Of a DNA stretch of 64,000 nt, positions 36,001-51,000 are shown piece by piece. Origin of the DNA: Siphonodentalium dalli. Taxonomy: Eukaryota; Mollusca; Scaphopoda; Gadilida; Siphonodentaliidae. A program made the translations under genes and the position numbers. The stretch spans positions 127,167,989 through 127,231,988 of the forward strand of contig CP136068.1 in the NCBI GenBank assembly GCA_032622095.1, read 5' to 3'. The notes beneath the pieces are model-generated. The model was not told the DNA's origin, ran no database searches, and saw nothing but the letters and a program-made list of their open reading frames with translations. Each line of letters begins with the position of its first letter. The stretch's first letter is position 1.

Positions 36001-39000
36001 AATCCTGAAAAGTTACCCATAATTCTGCTGTGGTTAAAGTCATTAGCTTCACTCCCGGTGGGCATATATTTGATGTCAGACAGAACTGTGCCCGATATAC
36101 CACAAGAAAGGTCATAAAAAACTAGAAAGAAAACCCCAATGTGGCATATTATTAGTGCGGTACTCGCCCTGTATTAAATTGTTGAAAACTGCGATCAGAG
36201 TAAGAAATCTTCTCAGATACTAACACATTTTCGGAGCGAATCAGCGCGCGGAGTCTCATGGAATTATATTCGGAGGAAATCGGAACCACCCGAATAACGA
36301 CGATCGGCTGGCACGCACGACTGGGAGAACAGCCAAAACAATGGCCGGCATGTCGATAACGAAAGTAGATTCAACAAAAAGAGAAAAAAATAAAAAAAAT
36401 AAGAGGGGGCCAATCATAGTTTTTGCATTCAAGTTTTCTAAGTAAAATGTCGACAATTATTTGGCAACTAACAAAGTTTTCACACTGTATATATATTTAG
36501 TACGTATTCACAGTGTGCAAAAGACGATTGGCACACCTCCGAAATTATCCAGGTTCACCAATAATAAACAAATCTGGGAATTCTGCCTTCTAATCTAATG
36601 TCAACATATTTGGCCGAATACAAGGTGAAGTTATCTGCATGCGAATTATTGACTTCTGTAAATGTAAATTATAAGCAATATTTCAATAATATTTGACATC
36701 ACAATAGACCAATCGTGCTGAGCTAGATCGATTGGTCTTCCTGACACTGTTGTAAGAGATTTCTTGAATATTGAAATTTTGTTTGCTTGAAGATTTGTTC
36801 AAATTTATGATGAATATACCAGCAAAAAATTATACATTGTCTTTCATTAGTTTCAAAATTGTCTTTCATTAGTTTCAAAATGAATAAGAATAATTTTTTT
36901 ACAAAAAAATGGTTGTAACTTGAAAGAACAATTTAGAGTAGGCCTACTCCCTTTATCCAAGATTCATGCTGGCTGTGAAAGACCGATGGGATTATTTTAG
37001 CCCGATCGGTATATTTTAGCCCGATCGGGCTATTATTGATTGATCGGTGGTTCACCCAGACCTGTAGGATATGCGCACTATAGGATATAGATAGGCGTTT
37101 TATGTATGGGAGGCCTATTTCACTTGAAATAACAATTTATAGTAGGCCTACTCCCTTTATCCAAGATTCAGGCTGGCTGTGAAAGACCGATCGGTCTATT
37201 TTAGCCCGATCGGGCTATTATTGATTGATCGGTGGTTCACCCAGACCTGTAGGGTATGCGCGCTATAGTATATAGATAAGGCGTTTCATGTATGGGAGGC
37301 CTATTTCACTTGAAAGAACAATTTAGAGTAGGCCTACTCCCTTTATCCAAGATTCAAGCTGGCTGTGAAAGAACGATCGGTCTATTTTAGCCTGATCGGT
37401 CTACTTTAGACCGATCGGGCTGTTATTGATTGATCGGTGGTTCACCCAGACCTGTAGGATATACGCGCTATAGCATATAGATACGGCATTTCATGTATGG
37501 GATACCCATTTCACATTTATTATTCATTTACGATCAAGCGCAAATATTTCGCAAAATAACATCTATCATTTGCGCTTCAGTGTAAATCATTTGCGCAAAT
37601 AAAAATTAATATGCATTGATATCACCCCCCTGAATTAATTTTAAATGGCACAGACCCACCATATGAGGGAAGCACCCCCCCCCCCCAGCAACCCCAATAT
37701 CTCTTTTATGACCATGGAAATGGTAGAGATATGTGCAGGATATATCTCTTTTATAAAATATACTAGATCTCTGGGATGGAGACACAAATTCTTGGGGACA
37801 GGGATGCTGATAATATGAAAATTGGGGTTTTCCCCAATTTCAAGTCAATAAGTACACCATATGAGGGAAGCGAGTCCCCAGTAACCCCGAATTCCATATT
37901 TATGGCCATGGAAATGGTATATATCTGTGTAGGAGATGTCCCTTTAATAAAATATACTAGAGCTCTGGGAGTGAGGCACCAATTCTTGGGACACCAGGGA
38001 CAGAGATGCTGATATATGCATATGGAAATATTTTTTCTTCAATGTTTCAGTATTATATGGGGCTACTACTATGGGTCCATGATAATATACTATGAGATGG
38101 ACTCTATCATTCACAATCAGAGGGAAGTATAAAGGGAGTGTTTGGTATTTGCGCTTAAGCGCAAATATATTGATAGACATATACTTGCGCTTAAGCGCAA
38201 ATGATTCATTTTCACATTTTATATTAACTAATTGCATTATACGTAAATCAGTTACGCTTAATGTAATCATTTATGCTTAAGCATAATTGACTTATGCGTT
38301 ATCATAATACATTGGAATTATATTAAGAGCAATAATTTCATCGGCTGTCTTACCTTATATGTATATTTGTATAATCTGATGTATGTTAACTTACTGGCAT
38401 TAGTAATGTGGTTGCATCCATTTCAGCTTGAGTATGTGGAGTTCAATGGGGGTGTATATGAATTACGGTTAAGCGCAACTCATTTACGCTTAAGTGGATT
38501 TCATTTACACTTAAGCGTAAATGAAATGAATTATGCTTAAGCAAATACATGTACCTATCTCCAACTGGTTTCCTCAGTCTGAACATCCATCTTAGTATGG
38601 GATCTGGGTGGAGTCCTCACCTATGTTTGAGTAATGTTTTATGGCCTGAGTTAATTTGAGTTTAGAGCAAATCACATGGGAGTCTTTTTTACATTTATTA
38701 TTTATTTGCATACAAATATTTGCGCTTAAGCATAAAGCAATTGCGCTTACTTAGTGTAAATACACAACACTTCTTTACTTCCATCCAATTTTAACTGTCA
38801 ATGATTGAGTCCATCTTATGGTATATTTATTTGGGCCTATATAAACTCAAAAATTGAAGAAAACATAATTCCATATGGATATCTATATCACTATCGCTGT
38901 CCCAAACAAATACGGTCTGTACTAGAATAGTGAATAGCAATATGGCACACATGTAGCATTGCACAGTTAATTAAACAGTTTGAAATACACATGTAAGACA

Positions 39001-42000
39001 ACTCTTTCTGCACGAGACTGTACCTGCTGTAGTTCGATCATAAAATCGGTCAACGATCTGCAACGATTACAAATTTCTATAAATAGTAACATTTTCAACT
39101 GTTACCGTTGTTCATTGCTCGATCATGACCACTTTGATTATAATTCTTTCATAACTCGGTCAATGTTCTTCCGTTGGTGATTTCAGGCAATAATTCCTTT
39201 TATATCCCTCCCATTCGAATTGACTATACCGCTTGTTTTTCGGTTTATTAAGCTGATGTTACGCTATTCCAGCAAACGGCCTCCCTCCACGGAAGCTATT
39301 TTCTGAGAACGAAAGCCGACTCAATCCCGACCAAGTCGGAAGTGTTCGGGTGTTTCCGCGACTGCACACGACAACTCGTTTGTGTATTTATTTCGCGTTT
39401 ACAGTGGAATTATTCGTCCCGATTGAGGGAAAGTAAATAGTTAGTTACGTGGCCGTATAATTAGTACAAACTGATATCTGGTTAGGGCATTTCGTGTATG
39501 GGGGTTATTTTATTCAGTCTTTCCACAGAATAACGCAGGGAACTCAATTGTGAGGTTCAATTTACGTTTCACATCACTTTAAAGAGTCGATTATTTATGG
39601 CATTAGTGAAGATGGTTTATTGACAAAGTGCTTACAATAATATTGAGGTACAGTTACGTGTGAAATAAAGATATGGATAACAAGTGCACCGCTGGGCGGA
39701 GGTAACGCCCCCGACTGTACAATCAGAGAGGATTTTTCTTATTTTTGTGCAAATACTTATTAAATGGCACTTTGTAAAGTTATGTTATTCATGAGTATTT
39801 AGTTCTATGTTAGCTTCAAATTTGGTCTGGTGCCACAAAAATAGAAGGAAAACTGAATTTTCTAAAAATAAAACTGAATTTTTTAAGTCGAAATAGGGTC
39901 ATAACTCTCACAAATTTTTTACCTAGACCTGTATTGCGATATTGGTAATACACAAAAAAACGGGTTTTGCAAATAAACAATCCAAAATCAAGTTATCATC
40001 TGGAAACCAAACAAAGTAGCAGAAAACCTGAATTTTCTAAGTCCAAAAAGGGGCGTAACTCTGGAAAAAATGGGCGGACGAAACCACGGCTATGGGGAAA
40101 TCTTGTCCCCCCGGCTGGTCTATTGGCATACTAAAGATCAACTGAATTGAATTAGCGAAACCAAAGTTATGAGTTGAAACATTCGTATGCCACAGAAAAC
40201 TGAATTTTCTAAGTCCAAAAAGGGGCGTAACTCTGGAAAAAAATGGGCGGACGAAACCGCAGTTATGTGGAAATCTTGTCCCCCCGGCTGGTCTATTAGC
40301 ATACCAAAGATCAACTGAATTGAGTTAGCGAAACCAAAGTTATGAGTTGAAACGTTCGTACAGACAATTTTCTAAGTCCAAAAAGGGGCGTAACTCTGGA
40401 AAAAATGGGCAGACAAAACCGCAGTTATGGGGAAATATTGTCCCCCCGGGTGGTCTATTAGCATACCAAAGATCAACTGAATTGAGTTAGCGAAACCAAA
40501 GTTATGAGTTGAAACGTTCGTACGGACGGACGGCACGACGGACGGACGGACGGTACGACAGACGGACGGACGGAGGGCTCCACTATATACCCCCAAATCT
40601 CCATCGGAGATCGGGGGCATAATAAGTTACACAATAATAGATATAATAATTTATAATTATCTAATTGATTGGAGAAAATATTTTCATTTTCCTCATCCGT
40701 TAGTTGTTGGGATAAAATATTACGCAGGCCAAATTCCTCCTTGTTCTGAATCTCATCCAAAGAAATATAAGATAACATAGGTTATAGCTCCCCGAGATTC
40801 TGTCTAATATGGTAAGACAAATGTAGTCCATTTTTAATCCTTCCATGACCGGATGCTTCTAAAATTTTGCGAAAACCCTGTGCCAATGCATTCTCTTATA
40901 TAGCTGAGTCTCCCATAGGGAGTCTCGCATATACCGTACTGACCCGGCTCAAGGCCCATGCCCGTGTTTAAGCCCACCCATATCTTTTGGCAAAATTCCA
41001 TGAACAGGGGTATATTCTAGTTTAGGCCCACCCCAAAATTTTTTCAATTTCAGCGGTGGTAAGTAAGTATTTGCTATCAGCTTGTAGACAGCAAAACAGA
41101 TTGATGAACTCGAGAAATATAATATTTATATTAAAAACGGAAAATTATACTTTGTAGGCAAGTGAGAATATTCAATAAAATAAAATAAAGTGAATCTTAA
41201 AATCTCATTTGTTTATTCAATTATACTTCCCGGGGAAACCAATCGTTAACAGACATCAAATACAAAAGAACCCAATCGCTAACGTTGTATAGATGAGAAC
41301 GCGATAAACATGAATCGCTTCAAATAGCCATGCACGTGCACAGCGCACCTGTCAAAAACGGTACTGTAAAAACATATTTTTCGTGTTCAGTGACAACGTC
41401 GGTATGTTCCAACATGTAGCCAAACACAAAGAACTGACTTCCTGGTTATGTAAACACACAGTGGGTATAATAATGGGGCAGAAGGGGAACTTGTCATTCA
41501 ACAACCATGTCTTCCAAACTACGTCAATGTTATACACTCGAAACCAAAATAAAGGTTATCGACATCAACATTTTAAAACTGCAGTTTATTCACGTTTTAC
41601 AGTATAAACAGTTTAGGAGCGATAACTCTAAATATTCAAACACGTGCTTTTTCATACGTTTTAGCAGAAATAAATCTTCATGTCTTTTGTCAGTACTGTT
41701 AATTAATTACACTCACTGGCTTTTGTTAAACATGCAATTAGTCGCTATTGCAACATCCTCTATGTGGACAACGGATCACGAATAAAGGTTTATTAATATC
41801 CTAATCGGATTAAGTCTGAACATGGATATAAACTATAGTCTATATACTATAGATACGGGATTTACCGATAACCAACACTGCTTGCTTACAAATAGTGCAT
41901 GTCATTTATGGGAATTTTGGGAAATTAATAAAACAACAAGACTGGAAGCGTTATTTTAATATTCACATTTAATTGAAAAATTACTTTCTCAAAGTAACTT

Positions 42001-45000
42001 ATACTTACCTTTACTTAATCTGGAAGCCGGGTATATTTCCCGATACCGTACTCGGCGTTAGATCGGCTTTCATCTATTTGATCAGTTTTACTGTCCCAAT
42101 TTCTTGGGATTTTTGGTTTGCAAAGGGCCATATCCGAGTATAAGCCCACTTGGGTATACGAGAATACAGTGGCCTAACAATATTTACCTTGATCTTGTAA
42201 GCAAGTGCATTCTCTTATATATGTGAGGCTCCCTATGGGAGACTCAGATATATAAGAGAATGCACTGGCACATGATCTTTAATGCTGCATCAGCGCTGCT
42301 CCCATTGTGAAGGGGTTAATATACGTAGTTGTGAAGTAAACTACAATTTACCTTTAATGAACTGTTTGATGGTTTTTTTAAGATTAGCCAGATGTTCGGG
42401 GTCGTAATTTGGAATCTTTCTCATGTTGTTGTTTTTTATTGCCGTCAGTATTTCCAGCATGAATTTGACTCGCAATTGCTCCGTGTTGACTGCCGTTGCT
42501 TTGCTTTGTATCTTCAGGATTAATTCCTTTAGAGCGACTGGCTCATCCTTCCTCAATGTGAATCCTACATCTGTAAATAATAAATTCACCGGATTGAAAA
42601 CAATCTCAGGGGTTTCAGGTTCCATCTGTGAATTTCCCAGCCCTGCACACAATTTGGTTTGTGCATTTAGCATGGTGGGGAATCACGTGGTTTCGAGGTA
42701 GGTGAGTACCATGCATTCAAAATGTGCAAACACACAAAAACATAATATATGATGAACCGACACAATACATAGCATTTTGACTGTTACGAGCATATGCTAG
42801 TTTATTTTAAAAACAAGTTGATATCTTAATTGTTTGGAAATTCTCAGTAGTTTTCTATAACATTCTGACCAAAGTTTCCAGTTGGAGGTTCGTGGAAAAT
42901 ACATGTCGATACATCAAGGAGAATCCTTCGACTGGTCAGAATGTTAGAGCAAACAACAGTGAGCTTGGACACAAATGAGGTATCAGCTTGTTTGTAAAAT
43001 AGCGTAGCTGCCAAAATACTATGTAATATATCATTATCCTGGTTCATTACCTTTTTCCTCGTTTCTGATCGCATTTGCAAAATCCTCGGCCATTTTAAAT
43101 GCGCGATACTCATCAACTCGAAACCACATGATTCCCCACCGTGATTAGTAATATGTTATGCTAGCACATAGATAAAAAAACAAATTTAATTTATGAGGAA
43201 AAGTCTCGTCGCCAAAAATCCTGCTCATTGAGCATATTTATGACCTATCAATAAGTAGTATATAAGAGAATGCACTGGGTTACAAGGTCAAGGTAAATAT
43301 TGTTAGGCTAATGCATTCTCTTATATATGCAAGGCTCCCTGTGGCAAACTCAACTAGAGGTGTTACTGTCCCAATGGGACTAAGGATACCCCACATGTTT
43401 TTAAACAAGATGTTTCACATGTCAGTAAACATTTATTTCAAATAATAAAATAACAGATTCTCATTGCAAGTGCACAACCCTAACCCCTAACCCTAAACCT
43501 ATTGACCAAAAAATGTAGGAATAAAATCTCGGACAATATTATGCATGTTCCGAAAATGGGAATAACTCCACAAAAAAAAGTCGGAGAGACATCGTAAATG
43601 CAGGTGCACAGGTTCCCATGGTACTAAATATCTGTGCCAAGTTTCAAAAACTTTGTCCTAAAGATGTATGAATAAAAAGCTCAGACAAAATTATGCATGT
43701 CGCAAAAATATTTCTAAGTAAAAAAAGGGGGATAACTCCACAAAAAAAAGTCAGACACGTCATAATCGTAGATGCACAGGTACCCATGGTACTAAATATC
43801 TGTACCAAGTTTAAACAAAATTTACCTAAAAATGTAGTAATAAAAGCTCGGACAAAAATATACATGTTGCAAACATTTTCTAAGTCGAAATAGGGGGATA
43901 ACTCAACCAAAAGAATACCGACAGACGACATAATCGCAGATGCACAGGTTCCTACGGTGGTTGATGTCTGTGCCAAGTTTCATGGAAATTGAAAAAAAAA
44001 ACGACTGAGAATAACTCCGGACAAATTTATGTCCATGGGCGGATGGACAGACAACGGTCAGATGGACGGACGACAGACAAGCTGATTCCAGAATACCCCA
44101 CACAACTTCGTATAAATATGGGGAAGTATTGAATTATTAGCTCAATAACAGCCCCACATATCACATGCTGAGCATAACCACATAATAGCGCCCACAAAAC
44201 GATGACATGGTATAGAGAACACATCAGAAAGCAGTAAATGAAGAATGATAACTTACTTTTAAGCATCAACAGTAGAATTTCAATATCTTTTTCCTTAAAC
44301 TTATCGGCAAACTTTTGGAAGACATCCATGATTAGATTACTGTGAATAACCTGCACAAAAATAAAAATATATATTGATTTATATCATCACGACAATGTCT
44401 GGTACTGTATATTATATCAGATTCACAAGGCTAAATGTGATCTCATCCAAAACTTCAAGAAATAAAATATGAATAATATATATTTAAGAAATAACTCTAG
44501 TTTCAATGAAGGTTATGTAGTTATAACCAAAAAGCTTGAAAACATTTCCTACAATGCGTGTTATACCTTAATCAAAACATGAGTTTTTTCTTATAATTTA
44601 ATCCCAGTATTGGTCAAAAACATCAATCCAAAATATTTCTATAAAATTGATCAAATTCCTTGCGATCCACAATTATGTTTTGAGAACAAACACCTGCAAA
44701 TCATGAATCCAGTTGAAGAAAAACTTCAATTTCAGCATTATCATTGGCCGATTAATTGAAACAAACAATTCTGGTGCCATGCCAATATGGTTATCAAGAA
44801 ATATCCTTAATGGCTGATTGAGTAACAACCAATTGTTTTACAGTAATCCATGCATTGGCAGCTTATAATTACTATATGATCATAATAATCCTCAACTATT
44901 TTAACATCTACTTTAATATGAAGTTTACATCTATGGTTCAGACCTGAAATTAACAACCAAATATTCTTTTAGCTTTTAGCAAAAATTCTCCTGGAAATCA

Positions 45001-48000
45001 CTATAATTTTAGGATGATTTGTGGCATTCATTTTCATACGTCTGATATGCAGTAAAACCTCTCCAAACCAGACACCCTTTGTCCAAGCCTTGAAATAGGG
45101 TGTCTGTCATTTGTAGAATGAGGTTCCCAGAGGTTGAATTTAGTGATGCTACCCCACATAGCAGGCTAGCGTCACCAAATTCACCCTCTGGGGACCTCAT
45201 TCTGCTTACACCTCAGCAGAATGAGGTCCCCAGAGGGTGAATTTGGTGATGCTAGCCCGCTATGCGGGGTAGCATCACTAAATTCAACCTCTGGGGACCT
45301 CATTCTGCAAATGACAGGCACACTATTTCAAGGCTTACCTTTGTCCTGACCTTTCTCTATGGTTTTGAGAGTTATCAAAAAATGCACTATCGCATAAGAT
45401 GAAGCCGCATTTAAAATGAATGTTCAAGACGCAAACATTTTCCATGAAACATTTATCGTAAAATGTCCCCAACCCACACTCTGGCCCCATGACATTCTAC
45501 CCTAACACACTCCTGTTACCATAAATGCATCCACACCACACCCTGTTCCCAAAGCATTCCTGCCATCCAATGGTGACTCACCATAAACACACTCACACCA
45601 TCTGACACCTTGAAGCACCCACTGGCACCATGAAGTTAAGACTATTATCACCATTAATCACCGCACCTAAACCCTAATCCCCATGAAACACCTCTCTACC
45701 CCTGTCGCTCACCTTGAAACATCAGCCTAACACCCCCTATCACTTAAAAACACCCACATCATTCCCTGTTACCATTAGTTAAGCCCCCTAGCTAAAACCC
45801 TATCACCATGAAGTCCCCCCACCTAAACCACTCTGTCATAATGAAATATTTCACAGCGTGACCCTATGAGCAAGCACCTCTCGTTCTATCCTTCCGCGAC
45901 AGCACTCGTGCCGTATCGACAAACCCATTTACATATCGTGTCATTCTCTGTTTATTACATGCTTCGCGTCCTAAAATCCGTGCATTAAAAATACAGACTT
46001 AGAAGGTTTATTTAGGCACATAGAGGGCGTGTTTTGTCATGTGTGATGATGCTTTTATGTTATAGTTCCGGTTTCATGGTTGAGGCGAACGTCATGTACG
46101 TCATTTTACGTCAATGAGATGCATATGGAACGTATGTTCCATACGTATTTGTAAATATGGTACAGCAATAACACTGTACTTCTGGGAACAAGCGTGTAAT
46201 AAGAAGAGCTAATGGGTCAATACAGGGAAGTGTTCTCAGCCCTCACTTGTTGAACATTTACATTGACAGGATCTCACGAGAACTGAACAAGACAAACAGC
46301 GGGTGTGTTGTCGGTGGTCATTTGCTTAACTCTTCCATGACTGGAGCTTCCTGAAATTTGGCGAAAACCCTGTGCCAATGCATTCTTTTATATATACAAG
46401 TCTCCCATTAGGAGCCTTGCATATATAAGAGAATGCATTGGCCTAATAATTATTATCTTGACCTTGTAAGCCAGTGCATTCTCATATATATGCGAGGCTC
46501 CCAATTGGAGACTCGCATATATAAGAGAATGCACTGACACAGTATCTTTAATGCTGCACCAGCAGTTCCCGTCATGAAAGAGTTATCATATGAGTCACGC
46601 AGATGTGTTTAATTTCTCCTATCCTGATGGGACTGCGTCATCTCTAAAATGTTTGTGAGGCTCAAGCAGCCAAACAATTTCATGTGCTCATTGTGCTGAC
46701 TTTTCCTGTACATATAATTTGACATATATTTATATATTACTAGATATTGTAAAATACGATATGGACATATTTTATGTTATAGAATATTACCTTAAAATTG
46801 TACAATTGTGAGAAGAGGATGACAACATTATCGATCTCCTTGCCTGAGCCATATGTTACGGAATTATCATCAGCAGTAACCTCAGAATCATACAACTTCA
46901 CAAAATGCTGCGCCAAAGTCTGTATGAAGAATGCACCTGTAAATTAATTATCCGGTTAATATGCATTGTGACAATGACTGCTAGTTTTTATAAAACTCAA
47001 TTTGGCACAACGCATGGCTTATTAAACCTTTCATGACAGGAGCTGCGCTGGTGCAGCTTTAAAGATCCTGTGCCAGTGCATTCTCTTATATATGCTAATT
47101 TCCCATAGGGAGCCTCGCATATGTAAGAGAATGTACTGACTTACAAGGTGAACATAAATATTGTTAGGTCAATGCATTCTCTTATATATTTGAGGCTCCC
47201 TATGGGAGACTCACATATATAAGAAAATGCATTGGCACAGGGTTTTCACAAAATTTAAAGAAGCTCCAGTCATGGAGGTGTTAATCTAAAAATATCTATA
47301 TTTTGGTGACGAAAAATAAGATCCACAAGCTTCAGGCTAATAGCCTACTACTGATGAAGATAGGGTCCTGCGAAACACTGATTTTCTTTAGAATCGAATT
47401 GTAGGAAAATATCAAATGTTGGTCGCATATATGCCATATACATGTACATGTATATACTATCAACTTGAACATACTGAATTAAATAAATCTGAATATGGCT
47501 TTAATTCAGCATTAATGCTCTATGCCAAATCCATTTGTTCCGAGATATTATGTACACTAACCTGATACTTACTGTATGTCTACATATTTGAAATTAGTCT
47601 ACATACATTGTCTAAACTGTTCAGGTGGTAATGAATAACTAACATTTTCACGAGAATTACAAGATAAACTGGAATACTGCAAATGAGAGATACATGTACC
47701 TGACAGATATAGTAATGCCCTAAATAATCAACTCCTTAAATACAGCAGAATTATGGGTAATTTTTCAGGATTTAGTCGGAAATATGGCTTGTTGCCATTC
47801 ATCAGAAAGCTCTCACTGAGAGCTTTACGATGAATGGCAACAAGTCATATTTCAGACTAAATCCTGATAAATTACCCATAATTCTGCTGTGGTTAAGGAG
47901 TCGATTATTTATGGCATTACTGTATACTGTTTATTATGGTAAATATAGCTACAACGAGCTATTTACATGTATGGTTAATCCTTTCTATACTAAAGAAATA

Positions 48001-51000
48001 TTGACGAGCAATTATCCCATAGGAAACTTTCAGATAATACGTTCAACAAACGACCATAGATCATTTGTTGAACTTATTATCTGAACATTTCCCTCAATAA
48101 AAATAGGGCTCATTATGCACTTTTATTTATCCGTCGTCAGCCTTTATCACCTTAACATCCCTCAAAATGAATAATAGACCATTCCGATGTGAATTTTTTA
48201 ACTGACTGGGAGAATCCATTTAGAATAGAAAGGGTTAAAATTTAAATGGTAGAGTCATTCTGAAATCATTGTAAACACCTCGACCCTTGAACTTTGGAAC
48301 AGTAATGCCGAATGATCGAGGAAAAAAAAGCATTCAGTGCTCTTGTTAAATCAAAGCATTCAAAGAAATCCCAAAATATATTGATCATAGAAAAATGAAG
48401 AGGGAGGCTGTCCAGTACTTTGATATAGCTAGTTATGATGAGCATTAATGCCCATGAGATACATCAGTCTCAACTTATTTCAACCATGTGAACTTTTGTT
48501 TGATCTAAACATTTATTTACGTCAGCTCAATTTAGAAATGAAACCTGAGCGGAATTCTCCAGATATGGAATGAAATATCATAAGTACATCCTGCTTGTAC
48601 CTTCAAATAGTGCTTTGTTTTTCATCATTTAACCACTGAACTAAGATTGTTGTTCTAAAATTGGGTCCTACGTCTTTACTATGGCCAAACTGCAATTTTT
48701 ATTACAGATACTATGGTTTAGAACATGTGCTGTATGATATTTCATTAGGGTGAGGGTAGAGTAGTAAACAATAGAATAGAGACATCGCCGGGCCCCAATG
48801 CCCAAATAATTGATTACTGAATCAAATCGAAGCTTTGTGACATTTTTGAAACAATCGAATACTCGAAGCTTCGCAGGGCCTAAGATAAAGAGTGTTCTGA
48901 AAGTTCCAGGATGTTGATCTATGAAGTATATACAAATTGGTGGGAATTGAGTACCAGTGTTTGTGCTGTCATTTTTCACCACAAATGGAGACAGAAATCT
49001 AATTCGAAAGCACTGAATAGATCGACGAAGTTAGGTGACAAATTATCGCCGTTTCTGGACACACAGGTTTCGTACTTCGGATACATCATACGATGACAAC
49101 CCAAATTTATTTTGTAAGGAGAGCATTGACTGAATGGTTGTGGTTGTACAAAGACAATTCATAATCGTCAAAAACCTTAATCTCTGCACTAGTTGTATCA
49201 TATTTTGTTGACTAGGCAGTCTGTAAGATGAAATACGTAAATGCATTTGTCCTATAATTTGATGTACCAGTGATGGCATGTCAGTTACGTAATGTGTCGT
49301 AAACTGCCTCCCGTCTTATTGCAACAACTGGGCTTAACACCATAAATGTTATTAATATAACAATAGGTATTCAACAGTTATCACCTCACAATAACAAGCA
49401 GATTGTTTTATTTCAGAGAAATTAGCGATGACAACCAACACACCTCATTACTTGATCAGTTGGTGAACATGGTGTCAGCGACGAGACATAGTCAGAGAGT
49501 CATATATTTTAAAAATATAATTTAGTCATCAATTGTGAGCCCAGAAAATGAGGATTTAATTTGGCCAATTTTTTTTTAATTTGACCAAAAAACATTTGGC
49601 CAACTGTTTTTTATTTGGCCACTAAAAATTTCATTTGGCCAATTTTTTGGCTAGAAGATTGTTTGGTCCAGCATGAACACTGTTAAATACTTTATACTCT
49701 AACACACTTGAACATTACAGGTCATGTTAGGCCAAAAAAAAAAAGGTTTTGGTTCTCAGGCCCCGCCGCATTGAATAAAAAGGGCCGCATTAGGCCTATT
49801 TATTGCAATGCCTGATGTTATGACAAAAAAACTTACAAGAAAAAAAAATTTGAAAAAAAAAATTTATTTTTTTATTTTATCAACATGTCCATAGCAGATA
49901 TGTGTTGAATATTAGTGTGCATTGAGCTCTAACATGTAATGTGTTAAAAAGTGACTTGCAGGCTTACAACATGAAGTAGATGACTGCAATTAAGAAAATA
50001 ATTAGCTGATCCTCATGCTCTTCTTACAATTAGTCATTGTGAACAACTTACACTAATTGTAACTTTATACAATTGAAAGGCACAGGACTAAATTCAGGAT
50101 CACATATTAGAATGGGGAGGTATCAGTTTTTAGACAACAATAACGGTAGTTAATGTCAGGGGCATTATATATTGTTAGGTAATCCCACGTCATACACTGG
50201 TAGTACAATGTCATTTTGATATAAGACTAAATGAGTTTATATGCATAACAGTTCCCTCTACCTTTCTGGTTATTACTAGACAGAGGAAGGTATCTTTGTC
50301 CATGCTTACTATGCGCAGAAAAAAATAAAAAATAAAAATAAAACCCTCCCTCCCTCATTGATTTGAAAAAAAAATTGCCCGAGAACCAAACCACTTTTTT
50401 TTTTTGGCCTTAATTAATGTGTCACTAATTTTAAATCCAATATTATGATGGATTACTATAACACTCACCAACTTATGATCAGACATTATGATATTATTAA
50501 TGGAAGATTAAGACTAACCGACTTCTGACCCGATATTATGATGGAGGATAGTCAGTAACATCATGAGCTCCATGGTGAGTCGTTCCGGAGTGAGGGCGGG
50601 CGACAGACAGGAGTCGAGTATCACTGATGTAAGAGTCTCGCTCATATCAGCTCGGCTGTGACTCAGGAAGATGTCTTCTATCTGCGAACTAATTGCCTGC
50701 ATGTTCGTATCACTGACCCTAGAAATACATAGATGACAATAAATGATTAATTAATAAAGCTCTTTTTGTGTCACAGCAACCAGATCGTCACTAAAATAAT
50801 CTAGTTCGAAAGTAAAGTGTGGTGGTTTCAAAGTATTTATAAATCAGTTGAATTTGATCAGAGGTTCACCACACAGTTTAACACTTTCCCAGGATTCTCC
50901 CATTCAGTCATAAAAGTATACATGGGAAGGGTCTATTATTCATCTGGAGAGTAAATATAAGCCGACGACAGTCAAAGAAATTACAGAAGGAATCCTATTA

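Noticed and set aside
42844-43116. 90-codon minus-strand frame in intron 8
   Set aside because: It lies wholly inside the TIR element 42670-43144 and NOM1 exons 8 and 9 join without it.
43483-43505. Telomere-like CCCTAACCC phrases
   Set aside because: Only three imperfect units inside an intron near a pearl-like array; probably chance.
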